64,000 bases of DNA from the NCBI GenBank assembly GCA_964058845.1, contig CAXKVR010000001.1, positions 558,001 to 622,000 of the forward strand. Reading direction: 5' to 3'. The number at the start of each line of letters is the position of its first letter. Positions within the stretch are counted from its first letter, which is position 1. Positions 12,556-24,345 of the stretch are shown piece after piece. The notes under the pieces are model-generated. The model had not been told where the DNA came from. It was given only the letters and a program-made list of their open reading frames with translations, and made no database searches. The translations under genes and the position numbers were made by a program. The DNA comes from Carex sylvatica (taxonomy: Eukaryota > Streptophyta > Magnoliopsida > Poales > Cyperaceae).

Positions 12556-13440
12556 TATGAAAAGTTAATTCAGTCCCATTATTGTCAGAATCTCGTTTCT
12601 CTTCCTCTATCGCCTCTCTTAATTAGCGTAGCAGCTATTTCGCCCTAAATTATTACTTCAGCTCACCTCTCTTTTCTGAGGTACATTTGATCATCTCTTT
12701 TCTCAAGTTTGTTATTACTAGTAGAGCATCATTTTTTGGCTTTATATATAATTAATTCGGTTCAAACCCTAAACCCTAAATCCTATATATATATGAGAAG
12801 TGAGTTATGATCCGGCCCGCTCAAAATCTAAACCTTATAGCCTTGATTCAGCTCTTTTGTTAGTTCCACAAGCTTTTAATTATAAGTTTGAATACCTAGC
12901 ATCTTTTCATTTCAAGTTTTTTTTATTATGTGGAGACTTGGATGCACATGCATAGATATATATAAGCATATATGCTATATATGAGGTAATATATGAGCTA
13001 CATATGAGTTATTCTTTATATGTAGAGATTTTCTTTATAAGTTTCAATATCTCTTCTTATTTCAAGATTAATTTTTGCATGCACACGCTTTTGAGTTTGC
13101 TATATATATGCTATATGAGCATTTTTGTTATTTCAAGTTGTAGGATATATAACATGCATGTTATGTACATCTCTTAATTAGGTTCCGATCGATGGTTTAA
13201 TTTTGTAGATTGGCTATTATTGAGATATTTGGTGCAGCGATATATTTTCATCTCACTCGATCCGTCATCCAAAGAAGTTGTAAGTACAACCTAGAAGTTT
13301 CATGTTTAATTATTTTTGTGCATTAATTAATGTATTTTTTTTTGTAAGAGATGTATTTATATTTGCTAGCTAGTATGTAGCTAGAGTACTGTCTTATGAG
13401 CCACAACCGCATTATTAATGCCTTCAGGTCATGATACCCG

Positions 13441-13473
13441 TTCAAAATTAATCCATTAGGGATTAATTTTGAA
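13441..13473. repeat. Perfect 14-bp palindrome in the TNPD leader
   Basis: The arm ttcaaaattaatcc pairs perfectly with ggattaattttgaa across a 5-base loop. It sits 21 bases before the much longer hairpin in the same leader intron. Confidence 0.85.
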
Positions 13474-13493
13474 TAGTCCCCGTTTTGGGACTG

Positions 13494-13687
13494 CTCTCTG
13501 AATACTCTGTCTCATTTAGGATGTGACCACATGTTAGTCGTGTTTTAGCATTTAAGAAAATTTCGGCAGCATTTCCACTTAGTTTCCCGAATCTCGGGGA
13601 ACTAAGGGGAAATGCTGCCGAAATTTTCTTAAATGCTAAAACACGACTAACATGTGGCCACTACTGAGACAAAGTATTCAGAGAGTG
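13494..13687. repeat. Near-perfect 94-bp-arm hairpin in the TNPD leader intron
   Basis: The 5' arm (from ctctctgaatac to agtttcccga) and the 3' arm (tcggggaactaag to gtattcagagag) are nearly perfect inverse complements around a loop of only a few bases. The inner 60 or so base pairs have about two mismatches. If transcribed with the leader, it would form long double-stranded RNA that dicer enzymes could cut into small RNAs. It could also be a small foldback transposon that inserted into the CACTA element. Confidence 0.9.
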
Positions 13688-13785
13688 GGATAGGATGGTA
13701 ACCCGGCCCCATGTAAGCCATATTGTGAACATAACTAAGCTCTCCAACCTTGTTCTTAATTAATTGTGTTTTATTATAATTGCAG

Positions 13786-16700
13786 ATGGGCCGCAGTTGG
13801 ATGTACGAAGTATCACGTCTATCTGATGAATATATGACAGGTGTCGAGGAATTTATCAGAGTTGCTACGGAAGATATGGCGAATAAGGGGAGTGCACTGA
13901 TGTCGTGTCCTTGCCGTGATTGTAACAATGGTCAAAAATTCTCCAACTCGAACCAAGTGAGGAACCATTTAATCCGTCGTGGATTCAAGCAAGGATATAA
14001 GTGTTGGTTATGGCACGGTGAGAGTTTGCCAACCGACATAGGTACTGGTACTGAGCATCAGAAATACCATACCGGTAGAAATGACGGGAATGATCTACGG
14101 GGATTGGAAACCGATGTAGGTGATCGTACTGAGGATCAGGAATACCATACCGAAGAAAATGATGATATGGTGGTAGATAGATGTGATAATTTTGATCAAA
14201 TGTTACGTGATTTAGAAGAGGATTTTGATAATGATAAGCAGTATTGTTTATTTGAAAATTTGTATGAGGATTCTAATAAGGAATTGTATCCTGGTTGTTC
14301 TAAATTTTCAAAATTGAAAGGTGTATTAAAATTGTATAACCTTAAAGCATCTAACGGTTGGAGTGATAAAAGTTTTACTGAGTTATTACAAACTTTAAAA
14401 GAAATACTTCCGGATGGAAACGAGATACCACCAAATGTTTATGAAGCGAAGAAAATATTGTGCCCAGTGGATTTAGAAGTTCAAAGAGTACATGCGTGTC
14501 CAAATGATTGTATATTATATCGATCCGAGTATAAAGATCTTCACGAGTGTCCAAAATGTGGTGTATCACGTTACAAACCAAAGCAGTTAACCGGAGATAA
14601 AAGTGATTACAAATCGAATAAAGGGCCTCCGGCAAAAGCATTGTGGTACCTCCCCGTGAAACCGAGATTGAAACGTTTGTTCTCAAATGCTAAAGATGCA
14701 AAATTAGTGCGTTGGCATGCAGATAACCGAAAAAAAGACGGGAAATTACGGCACCCCGCTGATTCTCCTCAGTGGAGAAATATTGACAGAGAGTTCCCCG
14801 AATTCGGATGTGACCCTAGAAATCTTAAGCTTGGGCTGAGTGCAGATGGAATAAATCCACACAGTAGCATGAGCAGCAAGCACAGCAGTTGGCCGGTTTT
14901 ATTGTGCATTTATAATCTTCCGCCTTGGTTATGTATGAAACGCAAATACATCATGTTGACCTTGCTCATATCAGGACCCAAACAGCCCGGGAACGACATA
15001 GATGTGTATCTAGCGCCATTGATCGATGATTTAAAAGAATTATGGCAACCCGGAGTGCAGATATTTGATGCATACAGCAAGGAGAAATTCACTTTACGGG
15101 CCATGATTTTCTGCACCATTAATGATTTTCCGGCTTATGGAAATTTGTCGGGTTACAGTGTCAAAGGAGAGAAAGCATGCCCTGTTTGCCTAGACGAAAC
15201 AGTCGATGTGTGGCTACCTAATTCCTCTAAAAATGTGTACATGGGTCATCGTAGATTTCTTCCTGCCAACCATGCACACCGAAAGAGAAAGAAAGAATTC
15301 AATGGAAAGACCGAGAATACCAGAGTAAATTATCCGTTGACCGGTAAAGCTGTTTATTCACGAGTGAAGGATATCAAAGTTCAATTTGGGAAATTTAAAA
15401 AAAAGGGTGGTGAGAAAGAAAGGGGCACCGAAAATTAGTTGGAAGAAGAGGTCAATATTCTGGGATTTACCATACTGGCAGCACTTAGATGTTCGACACT
15501 GTCTCGATGTGATGCATGTGGTTAAAAATGTGTGTGATAGCCTAGTTGGAACACTATTGAATATTCCGGGTAAGACTAAGGATGGTATCAATGCTCGGAA
15601 AGACATGCAATTCCTGAACATACGGTCGGATCTACAACCAGCAGAGAAGGAAAGAGAAAATGGGAAATTTTGTACGTATCTAAAACCTGCAATGCATACG
15701 CTGTCGAAAGCAGAGAAAAAAAGCTTATTGGAATGCCTTCACGGTGTCAAAGTTCCATCTGGATATTCTTCGAATATTAAAAACCTAGTTTCACTGGAAG
15801 ATTTAAAATTGACAGGAATGAAGTCTCATGACTGTCATGTTTTAATGACACAGCTTCTTCCTGTTGCAATTCGGGGCATATTGCCAAAGTGTGTTAGGCA
15901 GACCATCACGAAGCTTTGTTTTTTCTTTAATGCCATATGTTGCAAAGTAAGTGATCCCGATATGCTAGATGCTCTGCAGAAGGAGGTTGTTGTCACTCTT
16001 TGTCATCTTGAAATGTATTTTCCGCCGTCTTTTTTTGATATCATGGTTCATTTAATTGTTCACCTAGTTAGAGAAATCAAGATGTGCGGACCTGTTTTCT
16101 TGCGGTACATGTATCCGTTCGAGAGATACATGGGATTGTTAAAGGCATATGTCAGGAATCGATATCGGCCTGAGGGAAGCATCGTAAGAGCTTATGCTGC
16201 CGAAGAGGTTATTGAGTTTTGTACTAATTATATGGATGATGTGAAAGCTATCGGTATCCCTAAATCTCGGCACGAGGGTCGACTTCACGGGGTAGGCACA
16301 ATCGGCGCGAAATTATTCGAGCCCGATAGTACAACTATGTCACTAGCACATTTCCATATTTTGCAACACCTCACTGATGTTCATCCTTTTTGGGACGAGC
16401 ATATGACTCTCTTGCGGCAACATAATCCTAAGAAATCCTACAAGTGGTTAATTGACGAACACAATAAAAAGTTTGAAGGATGGTTTACACGTAGAGTCGT
16501 GCAAGCTCCGGAGGGAGAAAATATTACAGAAACTGTGAAATTGTTGGCTCTCGGTCCAGTCCACGTCGTTAGGACCTTCCAAGGATATGACATCAACGGG
16601 TACACATTTTACACAAGAAATCAAGATTCAAAGAGTACTGTACAAAACAGTGGCGTGACGTTAGTAGCTGTTTCGAGTGATTTGTCAGATCCTAAAAGTG

Positions 16701-17152
16701 CCGGACCATCGCATGCATCAATGTCATATTACGGATTTGTTGAAGAAATTTGGGAGGTAGATTATAGAAAATTTAACATTCCGTTATTTATGTGTAAATG
16801 GGTCGATAACCGTAGGGGTGTTAAAGTCGATGAAGATGGTTTTATTCTAGTGGATTTCAGTAAGACTGGATACAAGGATGATCCATTTATCCTTGCAAGA
16901 CAAGCCATGCAAGTATTCTACGTTACTGATCCGACCGATTGTTCAAGACATGTCGTCCTCTCTGGTAAAAGACGTATTATCGGGATTGATAATGTGGAAG
17001 ACGAAGAAGCGTACGATCATTTTGATGAGATACCACCGTTTTCCACTGGCATGGCATCTTTACCAACCGGTGAGGATAACAAGACAAGTCACACGCGCAA
17101 CGATCATAATGAAGGAGAATGGATTGAAGTTCCCACTGGCAATAATCCATAA
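13786..17152 (+). pseudogene. CACTA TNPD-type transposase, one frame break
   Basis: Start is the ATG at 13,786, just after a splice acceptor. The N-terminal part (MGRSWMYEVSRLSDEYM, with CPCRDCNN) matches the Transpos_assoc region of plant TNPD proteins. The Transposase_21 core follows (CPNDCILYR, LGLSADGINPHSSMS, KACPVCLDETVD, then LPYWQHLDVRHCLDVMHV). Next come a DUF4218-type region (VREIKMCGPVFLRYMYPFER) and a DUF4216-type region (GYTFYTRNQDSKS, FMCKWVDN). The frame changes once, between 15,395 and 15,437, next to an A8 run at 15,397-15,404. The whole span is 3n+1, so one surplus base explains it. A true mutation, a base-calling error or recoding at the A run are all possible. Apart from this the reading frame is open over about 1,120 codons. 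Confidence 0.88.
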
Positions 17153-17489
17153 AATTTTATTGGTATGTCAAAATATAATTTATAAAAAATGTGACTTATT
17201 ATTATTTAATACTGCTGACTTAAGAAATTTTTCTTTTTTCCAGGATGCATTGAAACACTAGACAATGAAAAGCATGCAATTTATTTTTCAATGTTTCTTG
17301 TAGCTTATATCTTTTCATGTTATATGTAAATTTATTTGCTTATTTTTTAATTTTTAATGTTATTATTTAGTATAATTTATTAAAACAATTTCATAAAATG
17401 AATATTAAGATGTAATTTCATATAATTTATTAAAACAATTTATGATTTTAATTTTTAAAATACACATAAAAAAATATAACAACATAACA

Positions 17490-19460
17490 CCACACATGCA
17501 TGCATATATAACCTACCACTATCTGGATCGGTTCCTTAGCTAGGAACCGATCCAGATACCTATCTGGATCGGTTCTTCAGCTAGGAACCGATCCTGCTGT
17601 TGCTTATGTGTTTTTTAAAAATGAATTACTTATTGTAAATTATTTCATAAATTATTTATGTAAGAAATGTTACACAAAATTACTTCCTAAAACCTATTAT
17701 GTCTTACAAATTATTTCAAAAAAAATGTTAAACAGAAATGTTCCTTTTTTTTATAAACCACCTTTTTAGATGTAAGCTACAAAAATTTGTTACCTCAAAT
17801 AATTTTTTAAAAAGCAAGATATTCATGATCAAAATAAAAATATGATTTATGATCAAAATAAAGAAATAATTTATGATCAAAATAAAGAAATAATTTATGA
17901 TCAAAATAATTTACAAACATGCATAAACAAACATATTCTGATTTTAATTTTTTAAAAATCATACACATAAATAACCTAACACCACGCATGCATGCATATA
18001 TAACCTACCACTATCTGGATCGGTTCCTTAGCTAGGAACCGATCCAGATAGTTATCACACACATATAACCTACCAATACACATGCATATATAACCTACCA
18101 CTATCTGGATCGGTTCCTTAGCTAGGAACCGATCCAGATACCTATCTGGATCGGTTCTTCAGCTAGGAACCGATCCTGCTGTTGCTTATGTGTTTTTTAA
18201 AAATGAATTACTTATTGTAAATTATTTCATAAATTATTTATGTAAGAAATGTTACACAAAATTACTTCCTAAAACCTATTATGTCTTACAAATTATTTCA
18301 AAAAAAATGTTAAACAGAAATGTTCCTTTTTTTTATAAACCACCTTTTTAGATGTAAGCTACAAAAATTTGTTACCTCAAATAATTTTTTAAAAAGCAAG
18401 ATATTCATGATCAAAATAAAAATATGATTTATGATCAAAATAAAGAAATAATTTATGATCAAAATAAAGAAATAATTTATGATCAAAATAATTTACAAAC
18501 ATGCATAAACAAACATATTCTGATTTTAATTTTTTAAAAATCATACACATAAATAACCTAACACCACGCATGCATGCATATATAACCTACCACTATCTGG
18601 ATCGGTTCCTTAGCTAGGAACCGATCCAGATAGTTATCACACACATATAACCTACCAATACACATGCATATATAACCTACCACTATCTGGATCGGTTCCT
18701 TAGCTAGGAACCGATCCAGATACCTATCTGGATCGGTTCTTCAGCTAGGAACCGATCCTGCTGTTGCTTATGTGTTTTTTAAAAATGAATTACTTATTGT
18801 AAATTATTTCATAAATTATTTATGTAAGAAATGTTACACAAAATTACTTCCTAAAACCTATTATGTCTTACAAATTATTTCAAAAAAAATGTTAAACAGA
18901 AATGTTCCTTTTTTTTATAAACCACCTTTTTAGATGTAAGCTACAAAAATTTGTTACCTCAAATAATTTTTTAAAAAGCAAGATATTCATGATCAAAATA
19001 AAAATATGATTTATGATCAAAATAAAGAAATAATTTATGATCAAAATAAAGAAATAATTTATGATCAAAATAATTTACAAACATGCATAAACAAACATAT
19101 TCTGATTTTAATTTTTTAAAAATCATACACATAAATAACCTAACACCACGCATGCATGCATATATAACCTACCACTATCTGGATCGGTTCCTTAGCTAGG
19201 AACCGATCCAGATAGTTATCACACACATATAACCTACCAATACACATGCATATATAACCTACCACTATCTGGATCGGTTCCTTAGCTAGGAACCGATCCT
19301 GATGTTTATTCATTTAAAAAAAGTTAAAAGGGTATCTGGATCGGTTCCTAAATAAAGAACCGATCCAGATAACTATCTGGATCGGTTCCTAGCTAAAGAA
19401 CCGATCCAGATAACTATCTGATCGGTTCCTTAGCTAGGAACCGATCCAGATAGGTTTAGG
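17490..19460. repeat. Three 582-bp tandem copies carrying internal subterminal-type motifs
   Basis: The landmark cctgctgttgcttatg recurs at about 17,593, 18,175 and 18,757, a period of 582 bases. The copies appear identical by eye, including a small 25-bp internal tandem of tttatgatcaaaataaag. Each unit contains pairs of hairpins of the form tatctggatcggttcc / ggaaccgatccagata, the same core as the end arrays. A further run of such hairpins (19,262-19,460) joins the 5' leader of the next gene. The identity points to very recent amplification, or to an assembly effect. Confidence 0.9.
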
Positions 19461-19464
19461 TTAT

Positions 19465-20376
19465 ACATTTCACCCTACCGAAATTTCAAACCTTTCTCCC
19501 TTCCTCTCCTCAAACCCCTCTCTCTCAAAGGCCTCACTTAGCCGAAATTGAAAACCTTCCTCCTCCACCATTCTCTCCTCAAACCCCTCTCTCAAAGCCG
19601 AAAATTGAAACATTCTCTCCTCCACCGTAACCCTTTCTCTCCTCAAACCCCTCTCTCAATGCCGTGACCGTGACCTCAAACCCCTCTCCTCCACCGTGAC
19701 CTCTTTCTCCCCTTTGCCGTGACCTCTCCTCCTTTGCCGTGATCTCTCCTCCTTTGCCGTGACCTCTTTCTCTCCTCCTCCTCCTCCGCAGTGTCTCTTT
19801 CTCCGTTAAGTGAAAGCTCTCTCTTCCGCTCCTCCCTCCCCGTCGGCTCATTGGCTCCGCCTCCCTCTCAAATTCGGGTAAACTCATTTCTCTAATTTCA
19901 TTTTTTTAGAAATTGTTCAAAATTGTTACATATTATTAGCAATTGTTTAGAAATTGTTATAAATTATTACAAATTGTTATAAATTATTTGAAATTTGAAT
20001 TATTAGAAATTGTTAGAAATTAAAATTATTAGAAATGGTTAGAAATTTGGATTATTACAAATTGTTAGAAATTGTTGCTTCTTGTTGCTAATTAGGTATT
20101 GCATGTATGTTTAACTTAGGTTTTTGGTTTCGGGTTGTTGTAGTTTGATTGAATTGTTCGTGTTCAACGATTGTATTGTTGGTATTCAATAGTTTCATTA
20201 ATTGAAATGCAAATGTGAATTTATAGCTCGGTATATGCAAATCTGAATATTTAGTGGCAAATCTATATACAAATGTGAATTTGAAATGGCATATGCATGA
20301 GTAATAGGAATGGTTTCTTATATAACATAGGCATAAATATATTTAAATTGTACATTTTTTTTAATGATAAGTAGAT
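19465..20376 (+). promoter_or_regulatory. 5' leader of the CACTA Transposase_24/Ulp1 gene
   Basis: A pyrimidine-rich stretch with many ctctcctcaaacccc copies (19,490-19,870) looks like a plant 5'UTR. A donor-like ggtaaactc near 19,877 and an acceptor ataagtag ending at about 20,374, just before the ATG, suggest a leader intron. The hairpin array directly upstream would be this unit's promoter region. Confidence 0.5.
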
Positions 20377-23300
20377 ATGGAAGGTGATGGTGAGATAGTC
20401 CCGGCTAAGAAACGAGGAAGAGGGCCTAACAAAATTAAGGAGAAGTTTAACGAGAAAGGCAAAAAGCTGGAACTTGATAAATTTTACAGGCCGGTTGTTA
20501 CTCGAGATACGACGAGTTTTGCAACGGAATTTGGGATATTGGTAAGAAGGATTATTCCTCTAAGGTTCCAACAATGGAAAGATGTTCCAGATGAGAAAAA
20601 GCAACAAATATGGGAAACACTTAAGGTAAACAAATTTTGGTACTAATTTCACAAGATTTCATTTCATATTAACAAACTCTAAATTTTTTTGTTTTATTTG
20701 TTTGTAAGGTGGACTGGGGCATAGTCGACGACGAAGAGGTGCAGAAATATTATTATCAGAAAATGGCTACTGTTCACCGAAAGTGGCGAACAGAAATGAC
20801 TAAAGTGTGGCGCAAGGGTGAGACGCCTGATTTTGGTAAGCTCCAGATTGAAGAACAAGACTGGGAAGAATTTTGCAAGTACCGAGAGACGGAGAAATTT
20901 AATGTATGATAGTTACTATGAATCACCTACCTTATCTATAATTAATTAAGAATTCAATTTTTTTAATAATTGAGCCTAATTGTATCCTTGTTCAAATTGT
21001 AGGATGCCAGCCAGACTGGAAAGGCGAATCAGGCCCACAACGAGTATCCGCATTTCTTAGGATCCAGAGGTTATAATGGTGAGGGTTTTCGGAGTAGACT
21101 CAGAGAAGCTATGCAGACGATTGCAAATGAGAAAGCATCTACCGATCCGTCTTCCCAAGGGTCAACTAGTACTGCATTAACAGCAGAGGAGGTTATTGAT
21201 TTGTCGGTTGAGCATAGGCACGTCACATGGAAACTAGGAAGACAAAAGCTCTCAGACGAGACCAATGAACGCTTTTATCCAGAAGCGTACTTACCGGTTA
21301 TCACCAGGATTGTGAGTATTTAGATATTGTCATTTATTGAAACTTCAACTTTAATTTATTTTGTTATAACATTTATGTTGTCATTTCAGGAAGAACAAGA
21401 AGCGGCTTTTAAACAAGGCCAGTTGGCCGTTGTACGATACAATGATGTTCTGGGAAAATCTCTGCCAAATCGGGAACATCCCGGGAGGGTGAGAGGAGTG
21501 GGCGGTCTGCTTCCAATTACAACAACATTCGGTAAGAACTCGACAAGGAGGAGACACATTACTACTTACTCGAGATCTGAAGAAGAATTTGATGCGAGAG
21601 TGGATCAAAGAGTGGAGGAGAGAGTAAGAGGAATGGAGCAGAGATTGCGGCAACAAATGAAAGAAGAAATGAAAGCTGAGCTTGCAATAATGCTTCAGCA
21701 GACCATGGGCCAACAAGAAAAGACGTATAGCCCAACAGTCGTTCAGAGCAGCTGTCAGTCAGTCAAACCATATGCAAATCTTTCCGAGTTTACTGAGGTA
21801 ATGCAAATTCAGATTTGAATCAGTAGGCCTATGCTTTAATTTCATACATACTTTGATTTTATTCGAGTAAATAAATGTATTTGTACAGGAGGCAGAAGTA
21901 AGCTGCAGACTCCAGGCGAATGTAGGTGGGAATACTCTTGTAGTGGCCGTAGGGACAATTCATGTCCCAGTTGTACAAGGTGGAACAATTCACGGTTTGC
22001 CTATGCCGCCCGACCATGCAAGAGTAACGGTGGATTCTATTCGTGATGCAGACTTCATAGAACTCCCCTTACCTGTACCAAATGGCGAGCAGCTAACCCT
22101 TGCATCGGTCCTCGGCAGTTTCACTGCATGGCCGATGTCCATGATATTGACAGGTTCAGATGAGGTATATTATTATTAAGTTTTATGCCTTCTTAATTTG
22201 TATCTATATGATATAGTTATAGTTGATTTTGGATTTTATTTCAATTTATTATGAAATTTTGCAGGAACCACGCGAAGCGGTGCAAGTTTCTGGAGATCGA
22301 AAAACAACGAGTCACAGCAAGGTGTTTGATCATATCAATTTTGAAAAGCTGGGACGAACATTCAACCAGCTGCGTGATCAATTTTCAGAGCTAGATGGCA
22401 GTCCATTCAAAATCGATCCGCCACCTGATCTTTTCTGCTCAGCAGAGTCCATATACGTTTATGCAGATGATTATGCGGCCTTGCTTACACCACGGGAGTG
22501 GCTCACTGGACCAGTCATTCAGATATGGATGCTGTGAGTTTAATATTCGTAATAATTGCAGAATTCAGTACTTTTAATTCAAATTTCACAAACTTGACAA
22601 CACATGTATGCCTTCTTTTTTTTAGGAATTGGCACAAATTCATCAAGGAGGAATTTCCCGATGAGCAGATTGGTTTTATGGACCCCCAGCGAACAAATGC
22701 CACCATGCTGCATGATGACCGGGGAGGTGTTCTTCAATACATGAGGAAAGCACTCCAAGAGAATCGGGACAAGAGATTGATCTTTATACCTTACCATCAG
22801 ATGTTAGTGTTATATATATTATAATTTTATTATATTTCTTTCAATTTATATAAATTATATAATATGACATGCTACAAACCTAATATGCAGAAATCATTGG
22901 ATATTGACCGTGCTTATGCCAAGAGATCGTTCCTTGTACGTGTACGATTCCGATAAGAAAAGCAAAAAAATGCTAATGATCACTGCTGCGGTCGAGGAGT
23001 AAGTGACTTTCTTAATTTTACGTTTGTTTAGAATTCTAATGATTTTATTATTATATTATCATTTTAAATATCTCCCGTAAGTACTGATTGTTCAATTTGT
23101 TCATATTTCAACAGTGCCTTCTCCAGGGAAATGGGTACTTCTTTAACGATTTGTAACGATTGCAAGGTAATAGTTTCTATTGAGATAGAATTATAAGGAC
23201 CTAGATGCAAAAATTTGTGAATATCTAAACATATAAATCATTGGTATATATGCTCATTAACTTACATTTTATTTTTTACAAACTTGTTATATAGTGCCCA

Positions 23301-23602
23301 CAACAACCAGCCGGCTGGGAATGTGCATATTATGTCCTGTTGCTCATGCAAGACATAATAAGCGAACAACTTGATTCTTTTCCGAACTTAAGGGTATATA
23401 TGCATTTATATATTTTTCAAAAGTAATGATAATTTTTTGCTTCAACTATAATAAAATACAAAATTAATTGTCCATGCTCTTCTTTTTAAAAATGCAGGAT
23501 ATTCCTGCTAAACATAATGTACAACGCTTGGGAGATTTGCGGAAAATGTGGGTTAAAATTTTTTTACATGAGATTAGGCCGAGAATAACTACAACGTTGT
23601 AG
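20377..23602 (+). CDS. CACTA second gene: Transposase_24-like region plus Ulp1-type protease, 11 exons
   Basis: Exons: 20377-20625, 20709-20903, 21003-21311, 21390-21797, 21889-22164, 22265-22533, 22626-22802, 22891-22998, 23115-23166, 23295-23393, 23498-23602. They sum to 2,247 nt, an uninterrupted 748-residue protein with GT..AG at every border. The first half (basic AKKRGRGPNKIKEK, then FQQWKDVPDEKKQQIWETL, VHRKWRTEM) resembles plant Transposase_24 (TNPA-side) proteins. A charged coiled coil follows (EERVRGMEQRLRQQMKEEMKAEL). The C-terminus looks like a C48/Ulp1 cysteine protease: NHWILTVLMP (His), LYVYDSD (Asp) and CPQQPAGWECAYYV (Gln and Cys), so the catalytic set is present. Expected roles are DNA binding at the repeat arrays and possibly removal of SUMO from host proteins; both are inferred from the families. 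Confidence 0.85.
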
Positions 23603-23811
23603 GATGTGTGTAATTTAAATTTGTATTAACATGAATTTTTTGTAATAACTTAGGATGTGTATGATATTTAATTTAGGATGTGTATGTGATAGTTAATTTA
23701 GGATGTGTGACATTTCATTTCTGATTTGTGATAATTTAGCAAGAATTTTTGCCAGCAAAATTTGGAAGCTGGTCATTTTATAAAAACATTTTTTTTTGAT
23801 TCAATTTAACT

Positions 23812-24330
23812 ATCTGGATCGGTTCCTAAGCTAAGAACCGATCCAGATACTAATAATCTAAATTTAAAAAAAATATATAATTAAAAATAAACCGTAAACC
23901 CTATTAGGATCGGTTCTATAATAGTGAACCGATCCAGATAACTGACTATCTGGATCGGTTCACTATTATAGAACCGATCCAGATACTAATAATCTAAATT
24001 TAAAAAAAAATATATAATTAAAAATAAACCCTAAACCCTATTAGGATCGGTTCTATAATAGTGAACCGATCCAGATAACTGACTATCTGGATCGGTTCAC
24101 TATTATAGAACCGATCCAGATACTCAGTTTCTGAATTTTATAACGTTTTTAATATAAATTCAGAAAATAACTATCTGGATCGGTTCCTTATATAGGAACC
24201 GATCCAGATAGGTGATTATCTAGATCGGTTGTTTAACCGATCCAGATTATGGTAGTATCTGTATCGCCTTCATCAGGATCGGTTGTATTCCGATACTAAT
24301 ATGCGTATATAACCGATCCTGATTCCATAT
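23812..24330. repeat. CACTA right subterminal repeat array
   Basis: Several hairpins of the type tatctggatcggttc / gaaccgatccagata occur here. A unit of about 130 bp (landmark actaataatctaaattt) is present twice, at about 23,860 and 23,988. The array ends about 12 bases inside the terminal inverted repeat. Its motif version (tctggatcggtt) matches the internal array more closely than the left array (caggatcagtt). Confidence 0.9.
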
Positions 24331-24345
24331 TTTCCACTAGTGAGT

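Larger units (their letters stand above)
12556..13785 (+). promoter_or_regulatory. TNPD leader: 5'UTR and probable leader intron
   Basis: A leader with CT-rich sequence begins after the left array. A donor-like gtaagt at 13,280 and an acceptor tgcag ending at 13,785, directly before the transposase ATG, suggest a 5'UTR intron of about 0.5 kb. This intron contains the palindrome 13,441-13,473 and the long hairpin 13,494-13,687. Exact exon borders need transcript data. Confidence 0.5.
12072..24342 (+). mobile_element. Complete 12.3-kb CACTA (En/Spm) transposon
   Basis: The element starts with cactagtggaaaa at 12,072 and ends with the inverse, ttttccactagtg, at 24,342. Beyond the 13-bp perfect inverted termini, similarity continues into ggaatcaggatcgg on both sides. 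The flanking bases are agt (12,069-12,071) and agt (24,343-24,345), the 3-bp target duplication typical of CACTA elements. Inside are a subterminal repeat array (12.1-12.55 kb), a TNPD-type transposase (13.8-17.15 kb), a second repeat array within 582-bp tandem copies (17.5-19.46 kb), a Transposase_24/Ulp1-type gene (20.4-23.6 kb) and a third repeat array (23.8-24.33 kb). Intact ends and a perfect TSD suggest a fairly recent insertion. Confidence 0.95.

Noticed and set aside
15396..15437. Possible tiny intron (ggtgag to attag) explaining the TNPD frame shift
   Set aside because: It would be well under 50 bases, too short for a plant intron, and the A8 run offers a simpler explanation.
17807..19153. 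Three identical 60-codon minus-strand frames with FDHKLFLY repeats
   Set aside because: They are the translation of the 25-bp AT-rich internal tandem in each 582-bp unit, not genes.
19579..19887. 102-codon Arg/Glu-rich frame on the minus strand
   Set aside because: It is the complement of a pyrimidine-rich 5' leader of the transposon gene; the composition explains the frame.
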